NCBI GenBank assembly: GCA_021029095.1
Contig: JAJOHG010000405.1
Coordinates: 1 to 22,098 of the forward strand
DNA length: 22,098 nt
Direction of reading: 5' to 3'
Origin: Phellopilus nigrolimitatus
Taxonomy: Eukaryota; Basidiomycota; Agaricomycetes; Hymenochaetales; Hymenochaetaceae
The notes under the pieces were generated by a model. It worked only from the letters and a program-made list of their open reading frames with translations. It was not told the DNA's origin and did no database searches. Both the position numbers and the translations under genes were made by a program. Positions 20,472-22,098 of this stretch are shown here, piece after piece. How positions within the stretch are numbered: the first letter of the stretch is position 1; each line of letters begins with the position of its first letter.

Positions 20472-21843
20472 TCATAGCGACGGTGAAGAGATCAGGGGCG
20501 CCTCCACAAAGCAGGCGTCCGCGCCGCATTGGGCAAGGATAGGCTCCACCGCAGCGCGCAGGCGCGCGAGCGACACGCCCTGCGGGACGATGACCGTGGG
20601 GCGCACGGAAAACGCGGCGATGTGGCGCGCGAAGCACATCCAGCGCTCCGCTTCCGCCGGCGGGAACGCGGGCGCGCCGCCGTCCTCCGGGGGCTCGAAC
20701 GTCAGTCGGCAGGGGCTGGAGCTGCCAGAAGGGGTATGGTGGAAGGTCCTGATCGTGACCTCCTTCAGCGACGCGGGCAGCGCGCGCGCGTCCCACGCCA
20801 TCTCGGCGTCGCCGTAGTAGTAGTACTCGAGCGCGCGGAGGTTCGGGGCCGTCCTGGCGAGCAAGGCCGCGAGCTCGGGGAAGTCGCCCAGGTCGGTCGC
20901 GTGCCCGAACGCGAGCCGCGCGAGGCGCGGCTTCGGCGCGGCCCAGAAGCCCGCGGTGCGCGGCAGGTTCGGGAAGTGCGTGATGTGCAGGTGCGCCAGC
21001 GCCGGCATCGCCCAGGCGCCGGCGACGGGCCAGCTGTGCAGCGCGAGGCGCGCCAGCTGCGGGAACGCGCGCGGCGCGCGGGCGCCCCGCACGGCCGTGC
21101 TGCGCAGCGCGCACAGGAAGCTTCCGAATTTGGGCTCGAGCGCACGGCCCGGCGCGTGCGGCGCCGGCGCGAAGATGTTTTCGTCGTCGAGGTCGAGGCT
21201 GCGCACGCCCGGCGGGACCGCGGCGCAGATCTGCGCCCACTGCTCGGGCGCGCCGAGCCGCCGCGCGACGCCGTCCGCGCGCACGCGAGCGAGCGCAGGC
21301 GCGCGCAGCACGGCAGCACGCGCGCGAGCCGCGGCGCCGAGCTCGCGCATCAGCGGGCTGTACTCCGCGTGCGTGGTTTGTTTGTCGAAGACGGGCGCGA
21401 CGACGAGGTGCTTCGTCCACCGGCCGAGCGCGGCCTGGAGCGCGGGGCTCGCGGCGAGGCGCCGCGCGTGCTCGACGCGCGCGATGTACACGGACTCGTA
21501 GTAGGAACTCGCACGTCATCTCCCAGAACGCGTAGGACGTGAGGGCGAGCGCGCGCTTCGTCGCGAAGGATCCGTCGTGGAACGCATCGACGTGCTCGTC
21601 TTGTCGGGGAGGAGACGGAGACGGAGGAGCAGAGGTGTCCGGAGCCGTGGTCGCGAGACGTATGATCTCTCGCCAGATCTCGACGGGGAAATGGCGGTGC
21701 CAGAGAACTGGACGGGCACGCTGGCCATCGCAACCGCAGGACGTGGGTGGTGGTGCTCGACGTCGGAAGGGGGCAAAGGGGGGGCAGATCGCCCTTAGGA
21801 GCGAGCGTATAAATACACACCAGACACGCATTGCGCCACGCAT
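20472..21843 (-). CDS. F-box-like protein gene with a one-base frameshift
   Basis: The N-terminal part, read from the in-frame ATG at 21843, holds the F-box core HFPVEIWREIIRLATT. ATKRALALTSYAFWEMTCEFL follows, a block typical of basidiomycete F-box proteins. From 21491 to 20472 the sequence continues in another frame: VYIARVEHARRLAASPALQ, then Leu-rich repeats (LARLALHSW, LAHLHITHFPNLPRT), ending SSPSL. Reading ttcct-a-ctacgag with one base less gives FLYESVYIARVEH, so a single extra base near 21498-21505 explains the break. No intron fits. F-box proteins recruit substrates to SCF ubiquitin ligases; the repeats would bind the substrate. The gene is far more GC-rich than its neighbours. The start is uncertain: an ATG at 21728 lies in a different frame. 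It may be a recent pseudogene or a sequencing error. Confidence 0.75.
21808..21815. promoter_or_regulatory. TATA-like element near the F-box gene start
   Basis: The word tataaata (tatttata on the minus strand) lies about 80 bases before the minus-strand ATG at 21728 and just inside the longer frame that begins at 21843. If it is the TATA box, translation must begin downstream of it. That would favour 21728 and imply a second frame problem before the F-box. Confidence 0.3.
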
Positions 21844-22098
21844 TATGCAGGTCGAGACCGGAGCGCGATGTGGGGTGTGAGTGCCCGAAGACGAAAGCTC
21901 CGTGACCGCAGGAATGGAGATGCACCCATCACAGTTCACATTGACAATAGGCACGCGCATCCCTGCACGCATCAAGACAAAAAAAGCAGAGGGCATTCTG
22001 CCACGCGCTGGTAGCTTGGAGCATCCTAATTGTCTCGACTCGAGTCGGAGGTCAGGGAGCATTGTCTGCGCACTGAATTTGTTATTCAGTGCTGGTCG

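Noticed and set aside
20529..21542. Plus-strand open frame of 337 codons opposite the F-box gene
   Set aside because: It is Arg/Glu/Ala-rich, follows the GC-rich codon pattern of the opposite strand, and has no motif. It is a shadow of the F-box gene.

Overview
The window comes from a filamentous basidiomycete, most likely an agaricomycete. The genes are broken by many short introns of about 36-110 nt with GT/AG ends. Two exons are only 10 and 17 nt long. The gene set fits: a fungal HSPA12-type Hsp70 homologue, a basidiomycete-style F-box protein and a Gln-rich ARID protein. No bacterial, viral, tRNA, rRNA or CRISPR feature was seen. All gene models below were spliced by hand by following reading frame across GT..AG junctions.

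Layout from left to right. 543-3524 (-) encodes a Gln-rich ARID protein of the Swi1 type. 3952-4251 holds a diverged pair of direct repeats next to a small orphan gene at 4380-4775 (+). 4877-6368 (-) encodes a membrane-anchored Shewanella-like metallophosphatase. 6618-7966 (-) encodes a Yip4/YIPF6 Golgi membrane protein in ten exons. An intact 12-exon Hsp70-like gene follows at 8689-11120 (+), with a long gene-poor 3' flank. 12955-15174 (-) is an unrecognised gene with an acidic N-terminal half and an unexplained frame change. 15493-16970 is a second, broken copy of the Hsp70 locus. 17192-17443 (-) is a small orphan ORF divergent from the V-ATPase subunit B gene (17541-19607, +). A very GC-rich F-box gene with a one-base frameshift lies at 20472-21843 (-).

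The housekeeping genes (V-ATPase B, Yip4, metallophosphatase, Swi1-like) are intact and not functionally linked beyond two of them serving the endomembrane system. The changeable part is 8.3-17 kb. There the Hsp70-like locus, with its upstream region and its 3' flank, exists twice around the unrecognised gene. The second copy keeps both flanks but has lost about 2.6 kb containing nearly the whole coding region. This partial locus duplication is the most informative structure in the window.
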